From an uncultured Acidobacteriota bacterium (GTDB lineage: Bacteria; Acidobacteriota; Terriglobia; Terriglobales; Acidobacteriaceae): DNA of 64,000 nt. The notes under the pieces were generated by a model. That model was given only the letters and a program-made list of their open reading frames with translations. It was not told where the DNA came from and did no database searches. Each line of letters opens with the position of its first letter. Position 1 is the stretch's first letter. Below, piece after piece: positions 1 to 8,617 of this stretch. Location: the NCBI GenBank assembly GCA_903832055.1, contig CAILAC010000017.1, positions 215,337 to 279,336 of the forward strand, read 5' to 3'. Made by a program: the position numbers and the translations under genes.

Positions 1-2507
1 TTTGCCAGCGACTCAATCGTCTGCTGGAAGGCATGCGCCGCAGCAATCACCTGCTTCGAGCTGATTTCCAGCTTGTCGCTGATCTTGCCCTCAAGCGTCT
101 TCACGTCTGCTTCATCGGCCTGCGCACCGGCAGACAGCGCTGCCAGCACCCGCGCACCTGCTGCATCCAGAGCGGTCGGCTCATTCTTCTTCGCATCCTG
201 GCTGGTGTTCAGCGGCTGTACGCCCTTGGAACCGTCACGATAGATTGCCACCGACTTCAGACCCTGACGCCAGCTTTCGGCATAGGCTTCTGCGATGTCG
301 TTGACAGTCGCCTCGTGGGGCAGGTTCACCGTCTTTGAAATCGCGCCCGAAAGAAAGGGCTGCGTCGCCGCCATCATCTTGATGTGGCCCATGTATTGAA
401 TCGACCGCGTACCCTTCGATGGCTTGAAGGAGCAATCGAACACACTCAGGTGCTCGGCCTTGATGCCCGGCGCGCCTTCAATGGTGCCCGTCGCGTCAAT
501 GTAGCTGACGATCGCGTTCACTTCTTCGTCCTTGTAGCCCAGCTTGAAGAGGGCCGAAGGCACGGTGTTGTTGACGATCTTGATCATGCCGCCGCCAACC
601 AGCTTCTTGTACTTCACCAGCGCCAGATCAGGCTCAATGCCCGTCGTGTCGCAATCCATCATGAAGCCAATCGTGCCCGTCGGCGCCAGCACTGTTACCT
701 GCGAATTGCGGTAGCCATAGCGCTCGCCATAGATCAGCGCCATATCCCAGCACTCGCGGCTCGCCTCTACCAGCGCGTCCAATTGTGGGGCCACAAACGG
801 CTCGTGGCTGGTCTTGGACTTGCCGATCTTGTTTACTTCGGCGCGGTGCATGCGGATCACGTCCAGAAATGGCTCGCGATTGGCATAGAAGCCGGGGCAG
901 GCTCCGCCCTGACGGTCAATCTGTGCCGTCAGCGTAGTCGCCGAAGCCAGCGGGGGGCACGTGGCCGCGATAATCGAGGACTGCAAGTATGCCTGTCCGC
1001 ACATGATCGCCGTCAGGCAGCCAGCAAAGTCGCGACCCGCGTCGGAGTCATACGGCAGGCCGCACGCCATCAGCAGCGCGCCCAGATTTGCATAACCCAG
1101 GCCAAGTGGCCGGTACTCATGCGAATTCTTGGCAATCGCCTCGGTCGGATAGCCGGAGTTATCCACCAGAATGTCCATCGCCGTGATCATGATCGAGACA
1201 GCATGGCGATACGCCGGAATATCAAACGTCCCTGCGGCGGTGACAAACTTCAACAGGTTAAAGCTCGCCAGGTTGCAGGCCGAGTTATCCAGGAACATGT
1301 ACTCCGAGCAGGGGTTCGAGGCGTTGATGCGCCCAGAATTCTTGCTCGTGTGCCAGCGGTTGATGGTCGAGTCAAACTGCATTCCCGGATCGCCGCACTG
1401 CCAGGTCGCCTCGGCAATCTTGGCCATGATGTCGCGCGCCTTGTAGGTCTTCACCGGCTTGCGGTCCTTGACCGTGAGCGTGGTGAACTCGCCATCCGTC
1501 TCGTATGCCCGCATAAACTCGTCATTGACGCGGACGGAGTTATTGGCGTTCTGGAAGAAGATCGACGAATACGCCTCAGAGTCAGGGCCGGAGCCATCAT
1601 AGCCAGCCCGGATCAGCGCATACGCCTTCGCCTCTTCCTTCGACTTGCAATCGATGAAGTCGACAATATCCGGATGCTCCACATTCAGAATCACCATCTT
1701 GGCCGCGCGGCGCGTCTTGCCGCCCGACTTGATCACGCCCGCAAACGCATCAAAACCGCGCATGAAGCTCAACGGTCCCGAAGCCGTGCCGCCACCCGAC
1801 AACAACTCCATCGACCCGCGAATCGACGAAAGATTGGTTCCCGTTCCCGAGCCCCACTTGAACAGCATGCCCTCGGTCTTCGCCAGCGTCAGAATCGCGT
1901 CCAGCGAGTCGTCTACCGCGTTGATAAAGCAGGCCGAGCACTGCGGATTCCGGTAGCCCGTCACCGAAAAACGCACCGCGCAGGTATGCGGATCCCAGTG
2001 CCAGTTCTGCGCGTCAGAGTCCGGCTCCAGCCGGTCGCAGCCCACGTTGAACCATACCGGCGAATTGAACGCCACCTTCTGCGAGACCAACATGCTCACC
2101 AATTCATCATGAAAGATCGCCGCATCCTGCGCCGAGGCAAAGTAGCCGCTCGTCAGACCCCAGTCGCGAATCGTCTCTGCCACACGCCCCACCAGCTGCC
2201 GTACTCCCGTCTCCCGCTCAGGTGTTCCAATCTGCCCGTGCAGATACTTCGAAGCCACAATGTTGGTCGCGGTCATCGACCAGTCCACCGGCACCTCAAC
2301 ATCCTTCTGCTCAAAGATGGACTTGCCGCTGGCATCCGTGATTGATGCCGTCCGGCGCTCCCACTGAACTTCGTCATAGGGAGAGAGGCCGGCCTTGGAA
2401 AAGCGGCGGGTAAATGTCAGGCCACCGCGGGAAAAATTGGGCGAGTGCGAGCCGCCAGTTGTGGCAGCAGAAGCGGTCGTCGGCGAAGGGGAGTAGGTGT
2501 CGGGCAT
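1..2507 (-). CDS. nrdJ: Adenosylcobalamin-dependent ribonucleotide reductase (class II), 3' end outside window
   Basis: Reduces ribonucleotides to deoxyribonucleotides with a B12-derived radical, so it supplies DNA precursors independently of oxygen. The first 835 codons are present; the C-terminus lies beyond base 1. Read on the minus strand the protein starts MPDTYSPSPT, shows the redox cysteine region PQCSACFINAVDDS, the glycine-rich FKWGSGTGTNLSSIRG and the active-site segment NPCSEYMFLDNSACNLAS, with NRWHTSKNSGRINASNP before it. These match the NrdJ family of about 900-1000 residues. The ATG at 2507 has AAGGAGA six bases upstream. No other nrd gene is visible. The upstream region holds a sigma70-like promoter and NrdR-box-like repeats, which suggests NrdR control; I saw no B12-box riboswitch. 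Confidence 0.93.
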   Translation of the reverse strand, partial: MPDTYSPSPTTASAATTGGSHSPNFSRGGLTFTRRFSKAGLSPYDEVQWERRTASITDASGKSIFEQKDVEVPVDWSMTATNIVASKYLHGQIGTPERETGVRQLVGRVAETIRDWGLTSGYFASAQDAAIFHDELVSMLVSQKVAFNSPVWFNVGCDRLEPDSDAQNWHWDPHTCAVRFSVTGYRNPQCSACFINAVDDSLDAILTLAKTEGMLFKWGSGTGTNLSSIRGSMELLSGGGTASGPLSFMRGFDAFAGVIKSGGKTRRAAKMVILNVEHPDIVDFIDCKSKEEAKAYALIRAGYDGSGPDSEAYSSIFFQNANNSVRVNDEFMRAYETDGEFTTLTVKDRKPVKTYKARDIMAKIAEATWQCGDPGMQFDSTINRWHTSKNSGRINASNPCSEYMFLDNSACNLASFNLLKFVTAAGTFDIPAYRHAVSIMITAMDILVDNSGYPTEAIAKNSHEYRPLGLGYANLGALLMACGLPYDSDAGRDFAGCLTAIMCGQAYLQSSIIAATCPPLASATTLTAQIDRQGGACPGFYANREPFLDVIRMHRAEVNKIGKSKTSHEPFVAPQLDALVEASRECWDMALIYGERYGYRNSQVTVLAPTGTIGFMMDCDTTGIEPDLALVKYKKLVGGGMIKIVNNTVPSALFKLGYKDEEVNAIVSYIDATGTIEGAPGIKAEHLSVFDCSFKPSKGTRSIQYMGHIKMMAATQPFLSGAISKTVNLPHEATVNDIAEAYAESWRQGLKSVAIYRDGSKGVQPLNTSQDAKKNEPTALDAAGARVLAALSAGAQADEADVKTLEGKISDKLEISSKQVIAAAHAFQQTIESLA

Positions 2508-2789
2508 TCGGTCTCCTTAAAAACGTGGGGGGGTTCATTCAAAAAACAATGAGTCGTAACTGGGTCTCTCTCAAAAAGGACCCTCAAACAATGAGATGAA
2601 GCAGCTGACAAAAACGTGGCCAGCAACAGAAGCAAAAACAGATAGGCGCGACTCGCTTGTTTCAACAACGGACAGAAATGGATGCCGAATTCTCAGAAAA
2701 ACTGCAGTTCGGGAGTTTCGTCTGAAAAACCGAAGGAACCGGCAAGAAACCCGCATTTCTGTCATCGTGCGTTAACAGCCGCAGATGCA

Positions 2790-2818
2790 AAAATACCGCT
2801 CTCGGTAGTGCAGGTCAA
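2790..2818 (-). promoter_or_regulatory. Predicted sigma70 promoter of nrdJ
   Basis: On the minus strand TTGACC (2813-2818) and TATTTT (2790-2795) are separated by exactly 17 bases. Transcription would start near 2783 and give a leader of about 275 nt before the nrdJ ATG. Confidence 0.6.
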
Positions 2819-2825
2819 GCAAAAA

Positions 2826-2872
2826 CCACAATATCTTGTGTTTTGTTGTGCATAACCAGCACCATCTTGGGC
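2826..2872 (-). promoter_or_regulatory. NrdR-box-like pair upstream of nrdJ
   Basis: CCACAATATCTTGTGT at 2826-2841 matches the NrdR box consensus (ACACWATATATWGTGT) at 14 of 16 positions. A degenerate second copy at 2857-2872 shares the ATCTTG core exactly 31 bp away, the spacing typical of NrdR box pairs. The strong box lies just upstream of the predicted -35 element. The second box alone would not be convincing. Confidence 0.6.
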
Positions 2873-2900
2873 AACCCCTGCATTTTGCTGTGCAAAACTG

Positions 2901-2925
2901 AAAAACCCGCTCCAATGGCGGGTTT
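2901..2925 (-). terminator. Rho-independent terminator after the methyltransferase gene
   Basis: AACCCGC and GCGGGTT pair around a 7-base loop and are followed by five T on the minus strand. The hairpin lies about 160 bp past the methyltransferase stop and just upstream of the nrdJ control region. Confidence 0.7.
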
Positions 2926-3084
2926 CATCATGGCAGTTGCTCACAAATTCATCGCAGGTCTAAGCCTAGTCCCATCGCCTGATGCTCGCAAGGCGCAGAA
3001 AAGGTGCAATTTGGTCCACCCCCTGTGCAAGGTGTGGAGAACCCGTACGCTTCCCATAACTGGGCAAGGCGCGGCGCGACACGC

Positions 3085-3921
3085 CTAACGCCGCGTTGCC
3101 GTCACTTGCAGATAGTGGTTTTGAATGAGCGTATGAGAGTCCGGATCACTCGCTGTGTTGCCCGATGCCCACAGGGCCTCAAGGTCCGCCGCCAGCGCTG
3201 CCTGCCCAGCCCCATCCAGACGGCTGAATGCCACCTGCGTTGGCCCAAAGTAGCGACGGAAGAAATCGACTGCTCCTGCCGGGCTCATCGGCAAATCAAA
3301 GTCGATCGTGATCAACTCGGCCTCAACATCAGTGAACCCCGGTGCCAGTCTCTCTCGCACCGTCGTCTCATCGCCCCACAGCACCGGAGGTGCCAGACCC
3401 GGCAGCGGCGGAGCGTGGCGGGCCATCACCTGAAACATCTTCCCTGAAAATCCAGCAGGGTTCCAGTTCGCCATCACCAGGCGACCGCCTGGCCTGAGCA
3501 CACGGGCAAATTCTGCGGCTACCAACCCGGGGCGCGGAGCAAACATTGCCCCAAACATCGTCACCACCACATCAAACGAACCATCCGCATAGGGCAACTG
3601 CTCTGCGTCGCCCTCGTCAAAGGTGGCCGCAAGCCCTTCGACGGCGGCGCGCTCGCGGGCCTGCGCCAGCAGGTTAGGCGCGATGTCGACACCCGTCACC
3701 AGTGCCCCGCCCCGAGCCAGCGGAATGGCCGTGTTGCCCGTACCACAGGCAACGTCCAACACCCGCGTGCCGGCTGCAACCCCCAACCGCGCGACAAACT
3801 CCTCAGCTGGCTTTGCAATGGTCCTGGCGACGACGCCAAAGTCGCCAGCCATCCAGGCCGAGCGCATTGACGCTTTAATCTGCTCCATTGACGGCCCCGA
3901 ACCCGTTCCCACAGTACTCAT
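3085..3921 (-). CDS. Class I SAM-dependent methyltransferase (UbiE/MenG-like)
   Basis: A 278-residue cytosolic methyltransferase; substrate unknown. Motif I is VLDVACGTGNTAIPLA, followed by the acidic end of strand 2 (VTGVDIAPN), motif II near DGSFDVVVTMFGAMF and motif III LRPGGRLVMANW. This is the order of the Methyltransf_11/25 fold used by menaquinone and ubiquinone methylases and by many small-molecule methylases. The ATG at 3921 is preferred because GAGAGG sits six bases upstream; a TTG at 3945 would add eight residues. Transcription runs toward nrdJ but a terminator separates the two. No pathway partner is adjacent, so I do not assign a substrate. Confidence 0.85.
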   Translation of the reverse strand: MSTVGTGSGPSMEQIKASMRSAWMAGDFGVVARTIAKPAEEFVARLGVAAGTRVLDVACGTGNTAIPLARGGALVTGVDIAPNLLAQARERAAVEGLAATFDEGDAEQLPYADGSFDVVVTMFGAMFAPRPGLVAAEFARVLRPGGRLVMANWNPAGFSGKMFQVMARHAPPLPGLAPPVLWGDETTVRERLAPGFTDVEAELITIDFDLPMSPAGAVDFFRRYFGPTQVAFSRLDGAGQAALAADLEALWASGNTASDPDSHTLIQNHYLQVTATRR

Positions 3922-4025
3922 GTCAGACCTCTCGTTCGCCTGCAAATCAGGTATCCCTGCAACAGTGCGCGGCCAGTGCCCTTTACGTCAAACGACAAGC
4001 ACGTCAAGCGGCAAAGGACCTGCCC

Positions 4026-4793
4026 CTATTCGCTGGCCTCAATCTTGCGCCCGTGCATCGGCTGCTCCAAACGACTGTTCACCTTGTACAGGTAGCCAAA
4101 GCTCTTCAACTGATCCCGCGAAAGCTCGACCTCCTGCTGAAACACAAACCACTTCACGCCTTCGGTGCAAGGGGGCGCGGTCAGCGAACCCATGTACGTC
4201 CAGTACGCCCGGTCGGCAGGCAGCAAGCCCATGGGGCTCATTGACTCGGTCATCTTGTCGGTCGCGCCCGCCGTCTTCGGCAGATGCTCCCACAGGGCCG
4301 ATAGCACCGCGTTGGCGTTGCCCTCGTTGAGCCGGATTGCGACCACTGCCAGCTTGCCTTCCGCATTCTTGTGCACCAGGTGCAGGCTCATGTCGGGCAG
4401 CTTGCCCTTCACCATCTCTTCACCGGGGTGGTGAAAGTGAAACTGGATCAGGTCGTAGCGCTCGCCATTGGCGATGATGTAGCTGCCCGCCGGCGGCGTC
4501 ACCTGCACAGTATGGCCGTTGTTTACCAGCGTCATGCCCCCGCTGACGTAGTGAAATTCGATCGGCTGCAGCGCCTTGTTCCGGTGCGCCCCGCGAATGT
4601 CGATCGGCGACTGCTCGTGCCCTTCGGAGCAAGCCTTGTACGCCGGGTCCAGGTGCCCCCAGTTCAACGGGCCCAGCTTGCCCTCATACGCCCACGGCGC
4701 GCCCGCCTGTTGCGCCAACCCCGAAACCGCGCCCGATACCGCGACCAAACCCAACAGACCCCAGCCCAGAATCAGGCATCTCACTCGACGCAT
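4026..4793 (-). CDS. Alpha-class carbonic anhydrase, periplasmic
   Basis: Hydrates CO2 to bicarbonate in the periplasm. The 255-residue product starts with a Sec-type signal peptide (MRRVRC, then a hydrophobic stretch ending near GLAQQ). The alpha-CA landmarks are all present: QSPIDI, the zinc histidines in QFHFHHPGEEM, the third in MSLHLVHKN, and LTAPPCTEGVKWFVF, whose cysteine can pair with the one in KACSEGHEQ for the usual disulphide. The ATG at 4793 follows a purine-rich GAGGGGGGAAAAG site. The longer upstream reading frame lacks a ribosome site and would bury the signal peptide, so it is rejected. Confidence 0.93.
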   Translation of the reverse strand: MRRVRCLILGWGLLGLVAVSGAVSGLAQQAGAPWAYEGKLGPLNWGHLDPAYKACSEGHEQSPIDIRGAHRNKALQPIEFHYVSGGMTLVNNGHTVQVTPPAGSYIIANGERYDLIQFHFHHPGEEMVKGKLPDMSLHLVHKNAEGKLAVVAIRLNEGNANAVLSALWEHLPKTAGATDKMTESMSPMGLLPADRAYWTYMGSLTAPPCTEGVKWFVFQQEVELSRDQLKSFGYLYKVNSRLEQPMHGRKIEASE

Positions 4794-4872
4794 CACTTTT
4801 CCCCCCTCAAACGCACCCAAGCATTGTATGAAATGGACGCCCCTGTGGGTGATCCGTCTTTGCTCTGAGCAC

Positions 4873-4902
4873 AAAAAAGGCCTCAGCGGTGAGGCTGAGG
4901 CC
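4873..4902 (-). terminator. Rho-independent terminator after metK
   Basis: GGCCTCAG and CTGAGGCC form a stem followed on the minus strand by TTTTTT, about 40 bp past the metK stop. Confidence 0.8.
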
Positions 4903-4939
4903 ATTTGATGCAAGACTTGGTCCACGCTTTTGCGCTGGC

Positions 4940-6103
4940 TTACTTCGCTGCCGCCAGCAATCCAGCCTGCTCGGCCAGGGTAGCGGCCTTGTCGGTCGCC
5001 TCCCAGGTAAAGTCCGGCTCGTTGCGGCCAAAGTGGCCATAAGCCGCCGTCTTGGCGTAAATCGGACGCCGCAGGTTCAGGCTGTCGATGATGCCCTTGG
5101 GCGTAAGCTGGAAGTTCTTTCGCACCAGCGCCGTCAGCTCCGGCCCTGTCAGCTTGCCGGTGCCAAACGTATCTACCAGAACGCTCACCGGCTCTGCCAC
5201 GCCAATGGCATACGCCAGCTGCACCTCAACCTTGTCGGCCAGACCCGCCGCAACGATGTTCTTGGCAATGTAGCGCGCCACATACGCCGCAGAACGGTCA
5301 ACCTTTGTCGGATCCTTGCCGCTGAACGCGCCGCCGCCGTGACGACCTGCGCCGCCATACGTATCCACAATGATTTTGCGCCCCGTAAGGCCCGTATCAC
5401 CCATCGGCCCGCCGATGACAAAGCGCCCCGTCGGGTTGATGTGATACTTGGTGTTCTCGTCGAGCCACTCCGCCGGCAGCACCTTTTGAATCACGTGCTT
5501 CAAAATGTCTGCGCGCAGTTCGTCATTGCTGATCTGCTCGGCATGCTGCGTTGAAATCACCACCGCATCGATGCGCACCGGCTTGCCCGCCTCGTCGTAC
5601 TCCACCGTCACCTGGCTCTTGCCGTCCGGCCGCAGGTAAGGCAGCTTGCCCGATTTACGCACTTCGCTCAGCCGCCTGGTCAGCTTGTGCGCCAGCGAAA
5701 TTGCCGCCGGCATCAGCTCAGGCGTCTCGTTGGTCGCGTAGCCAAACATCATCCCCTGGTCGCCCGCGCCGCCCGTGTCCACACCCTGGGCAATGTCGCC
5801 CGACTGGCGGTTGATCGAAGAAATCACAGCGCAGGTATTCGAATCGAAGCCATAGAGCGCGTTGTCGTAGCCAATCGAGGCCACCACGCCCCGCACCAGC
5901 GTCTGGAAGTCTACATAAGCCTTGGTCGTGATTTCACCGGCAATCACCACCAGACCGGTCGCGGTCAGCGTTTCCGCAGCAACACGGCTGTAGGGGTCCT
6001 GCTCCAGGCAGGCATCGAGAATCGCGTCAGAAATCTGATCGGCAATCTTGTCCGGATGGCCTTCCGTCACGGATTCAGAGGTAAACAGAAAACGGTCACT
6101 CAA
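4940..6103 (-). CDS. metK: S-adenosylmethionine synthetase
   Basis: Makes SAM from methionine and ATP. At 387 residues it has the normal length. Signature segments are [10 protein letters not shown] near the N-terminus, [12 protein letters not shown] for the adenine-binding loop, [12 protein letters not shown], and the phosphate loop [16 protein letters not shown]. The start is a TTG with GGAGG nine bases upstream; no in-frame ATG fits the conserved [12 protein letters not shown] start. The leader (6104-6448) shows no recognisable SAM or SAH riboswitch motif. The gene is followed by its own terminator, so it is probably monocistronic. Confidence 0.97.
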   Translation of the reverse strand: MSDRFLFTSESVTEGHPDKIADQISDAILDACLEQDPYSRVAAETLTATGLVVIAGEITTKAYVDFQTLVRGVVASIGYDNALYGFDSNTCAVISSINRQSGDIAQGVDTGGAGDQGMMFGYATNETPELMPAAISLAHKLTRRLSEVRKSGKLPYLRPDGKSQVTVEYDEAGKPVRIDAVVISTQHAEQISNDELRADILKHVIQKVLPAEWLDENTKYHINPTGRFVIGGPMGDTGLTGRKIIVDTYGGAGRHGGGAFSGKDPTKVDRSAAYVARYIAKNIVAAGLADKVEVQLAYAIGVAEPVSVLVDTFGTGKLTGPELTALVRKNFQLTPKGIIDSLNLRRPIYAKTAAYGHFGRNEPDFTWEATDKAATLAEQAGLLAAAK

Positions 6104-6448
6104 AAGTCAATTCCTCCAGTACATCGGATGCAGCGGCGGTGCGCACGGTTCGAATATTCCGGTTTGAAGACTCCGGTGCTCCCAAATACGGCGCGCCTAC
6201 TCCGGTTCGCATGTCCCAACAGCCCGGCAAAAAGCCTTCCCCTGCCTCGCGAACGCAGCAATGCCCAAACTGCATCTTCTTATCGTAATTGCCCTGAGGC
6301 ATTTGCGGCAAAGAGACACGCTCTCAACGGCCACCTTCGCAGGTTCAGCCGCCACTTCTTCGCATTGAACGGCAAAACTGCAGCGGGAAGGATCAGGCTG
6401 AGAAGAAAAGAACAGCGAATGGGGGTTCCAATCTGAGCGACTGTGGAT
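6104..6448. other. metK leader and intergenic region
   Basis: A non-coding stretch of 345 bp between metK and the RodZ-like gene. A weak minus-strand promoter is possible: TTGCCG (6306-6311) and TACGAT (6282-6287) with an 18-base spacer. I found no known SAM-riboswitch core, no tRNA and no convincing ORF. Confidence 0.4.
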
Positions 6449-6943
6449 TTACGACCGGGGATCGACACGCATCGAAAGGCTGCTCACCCCTTCGCGCCCC
6501 GGCACCACCGTCGGCCACATCCCCGTTCGATAGCCGTAATACCTCACCGCAAAGTACAGCGCAATGCCCACCACCAGCAGCAGCAGCAAGGCACCAGCCC
6601 ACTTCAGCCGCTCCGTGGCTGCATCCCTGGGGCGCACCCGCGCGCGGCCTACATTCGCGGCAAACTCAATCCAGTTGCGGTCGTCATCCAGCAGATCGCC
6701 TGAGGCCATGTACGCGCGCTGAAAACGCGTAATCCAGTCCACCTCATCCAGGCCCAGCACGTTTACGTACCCGCGCACAATGCCTTTGTTCAAAATCCCG
6801 CCCGGAAGCACACGGAATTCGTTCTCCTCCAGCGCCCTCAGGTGGCGCGGGCTGATTTTGGTCACCTCGGTAATCTTTTCCAGCGCAATGCCGCGGTTTA
6901 ACCGCTCCATCCGCAGGTCTTCTCCAAAGCTTCCTTTGCTCAT
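6449..6943 (-). CDS. RodZ-like helix-turn-helix single-pass membrane protein
   Basis: A 164-residue protein with an N-terminal XRE-like helix-turn-helix of the HTH_25 kind: GEDLRMERLNRGIALEKI, then TKISPRHLRALEENEF. A transmembrane helix follows near residues 114-135 (WAGALLLLLVVGIALYF), with a short basic outer tail. This layout matches RodZ, which links MreB to the envelope, but the usual large periplasmic beta domain is missing, so it is a short form or a relative. The ATG at 6943 has GGTGAG nine bases upstream; the further upstream start has no clear site. Confidence 0.75.
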   Translation of the reverse strand: MSKGSFGEDLRMERLNRGIALEKITEVTKISPRHLRALEENEFRVLPGGILNKGIVRGYVNVLGLDEVDWITRFQRAYMASGDLLDDDRNWIEFAANVGRARVRPRDAATERLKWAGALLLLLVVGIALYFAVRYYGYRTGMWPTVVPGREGVSSLSMRVDPRS

Positions 6944-7324
6944 CGGATACAGCTCACCGGATGCAACTCTTGGCAATCAGCTCATCAAATACGGGACACA
7001 CATCTCCCGAAAAGGATTTCCACAGCCACAATAAAACCTTGCGGCAGTTCAGGTCAAAGAATTCCATCCCATTTCTTCGAAATCGAACAGCTTTTGGGGG
7101 CGTTTGCTGCCAGTTTAGGCCATTTTTGAGGCTTTTGCCCATATTTAAATGGATATTTACTGAATATCAAACATGCGACGCTCTTTCGGAACCATGTGGC
7201 GGTTACCTCCCGCACTTAAGTGACCAATCCCGGCATCCCGCCCCATCTGGCTGATACCCTAAGCGCAGAGCTTTCCTCACTGGCTCGATCTTTCAGAAGC
7301 AAGCAGGAACAGGCGCGGCCTCGT
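6944..7324. other. Divergent intergenic region
   Basis: It separates the minus-strand RodZ-like gene from the plus-strand permease. A notably AT-rich block at 7138-7180 is the likeliest place for promoters, but no pair of hexamers is clear enough to call. Confidence 0.4.
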
Positions 7325-8428
7325 ATGAACAAACTCGTCATCGCAAATCTCGTTCACCGCCCCATGCGCTCCATCATCTCGGTCGCTGCCATCGCCATTG
7401 AAATCGTGATGATCCTCTCCGTCGTCGCCATCTTCCTCGGCCAGCTCGACGGGCAAAAGATCCGCACCAACGGTATCGGCGCAGACATGCTCGTCCGTCC
7501 GCCCAATTCCTCCTTCCTCAGCGCCGTCGGCGGCGCGCCCGTGCCTGCGCGCAATGTCGAGGCCATCCGCCGGCTGCCCCACGTTGCCGTCGCCTCGCCC
7601 GTCATTCAGGACTTTGCCATGGCTGGCGCACCTGAAATCATCTACGGCATCGACTACCCCAGCTACAACGCATTGCGCCCCTTCGTCTACGTTGAGGGCG
7701 GCCCCTTCACCGGGCCCAGCGACGCCATCGTCGACGACGTCTTCGCCAAGAAAGACAAGGGCTACCACGTCGGCGACGTCATCCAGATCATCGGCCACCC
7801 CTTCAAGATCTGCGGCGTCGTTGAAGCTGGCAAAGGCGGCCGCAAGATGGTCGATATCAATACTCTCGGCACCCTCATGGCCGCCGAAGGCAAAGCCAGC
7901 CTCTTCTATGTCAAGAGCGATGACGAAGCCAATCAGGAAGCCATTCGCCAGGAAATCAACGCGACCCCCGGCCTCCAGGACTACCCCGTCCAGACCATGC
8001 ACGAGTGGATGTCGCTCATGACCCCCGACCACATCCCGGGCTTCAACATCTCACTCAACGTCGTCACCGCCATCGCCACCCTGGTTGGGTTCCTGGTCAT
8101 CTTCCTCAGCATGTACACCGCCGTCCTTGAGCGCACCCGCGAAATCGGCATCCTCAAGTCGATGGGCGCATCCAAGGCCGCCATCGTCACCATGGTCATC
8201 CGCGAATCGGTGCTCATGGCCATCGTCGGCGTCGCCGCAGGCATCGGCACCACCTACGCCATCCACGCCTGGCTATTGCACAGCTTTCCGACTCTGTTCT
8301 TTGAAATCACCCGCGAGTGGATTATCAAGGCCTCCGTCATCGCCTTCTGCGGTGCCGTCCTCGGCGCAGCCTACCCCGCTCTCATGGCCGCCAGCAAAGA
8401 CCCCATCGACGCCCTCTCCTACGAATAG
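7325..8428 (+). CDS. ABC transporter permease, FtsX/MacB type
   Basis: A 367-residue inner-membrane permease with the four-helix plan: one helix near the N-terminus (SIISVAAIAIEIVMILSVV), a periplasmic MacB-like domain of roughly 200 residues, then three helices with the FtsX signature LVGFLVIFLSMYTAVLERTR followed by EIGILKSMGASK. Such proteins act as mechanotransmitters or lipoprotein/peptide exporters together with an ABC ATPase. No ATPase or periplasmic adaptor is adjacent, which is unusual. The ATG at 7325 is chosen because MNKLVIANLVHRPMRS is the normal N-terminus; a GTG at 7220 has no ribosome site. A strong hairpin terminator follows. Confidence 0.87.
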   Translation: MNKLVIANLVHRPMRSIISVAAIAIEIVMILSVVAIFLGQLDGQKIRTNGIGADMLVRPPNSSFLSAVGGAPVPARNVEAIRRLPHVAVASPVIQDFAMAGAPEIIYGIDYPSYNALRPFVYVEGGPFTGPSDAIVDDVFAKKDKGYHVGDVIQIIGHPFKICGVVEAGKGGRKMVDINTLGTLMAAEGKASLFYVKSDDEANQEAIRQEINATPGLQDYPVQTMHEWMSLMTPDHIPGFNISLNVVTAIATLVGFLVIFLSMYTAVLERTREIGILKSMGASKAAIVTMVIRESVLMAIVGVAAGIGTTYAIHAWLLHSFPTLFFEITREWIIKASVIAFCGAVLGAAYPALMAASKDPIDALSYE

Positions 8429-8455
8429 TCATTTCTGGTTATGAATTGGAGATTC

Positions 8456-8491
8456 GGGTGCCCCACATCTCGATTTTGAGATGTGGGTTTT
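8456..8491 (+). repeat. GTGCCCC hairpin repeat, copy A (also a terminator)
   Basis: Conserved GGGTG is followed by a perfect 10-bp stem (CCCACATCTC at 8462-8471, GAGATGTGGG at 8478-8487) around the loop GATTTT, then TTTT. It sits 30 bp after the permease stop and can act as its terminator. It shares flanks and loop, but not the inner arm sequence, with the copy at 31064. Confidence 0.8.
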
Positions 8492-8617
8492 CAGCTCGTG
8501 TGCGCCCGGAACTGACTACGGAATCCTGTTTCACCCGCCAATTTCGCCTGTATACTCGCCTTAAAGCCCTCAAACACCCATATTTCCGAACAAGCGCAAC
8601 AGGAGAAGTCCACAAGA

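Noticed and set aside
384..2345. Long plus-strand reading frame opposite nrdJ
   Set aside because: It is the complement of a clearly conserved gene; the composition is Arg/His-rich and without family features, as expected for the shadow of a GC-rich gene.
2417..2668. 83-codon minus-strand frame with signal-peptide-like start in the nrdJ leader
   Set aside because: No ribosome site, overlaps the start of nrdJ in another frame, and its second half is only the nrdJ coding DNA out of frame.
2508..2783. Cobalamin riboswitch in the nrdJ leader
   Set aside because: No B12-box core seen on the minus strand, although the leader length would permit one.
6104..6311. SAM or SAH riboswitch, or a 71-codon leader peptide, before metK
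   Set aside because: No known riboswitch core recognised; the short frame runs through the metK ribosome site and has no independent support.
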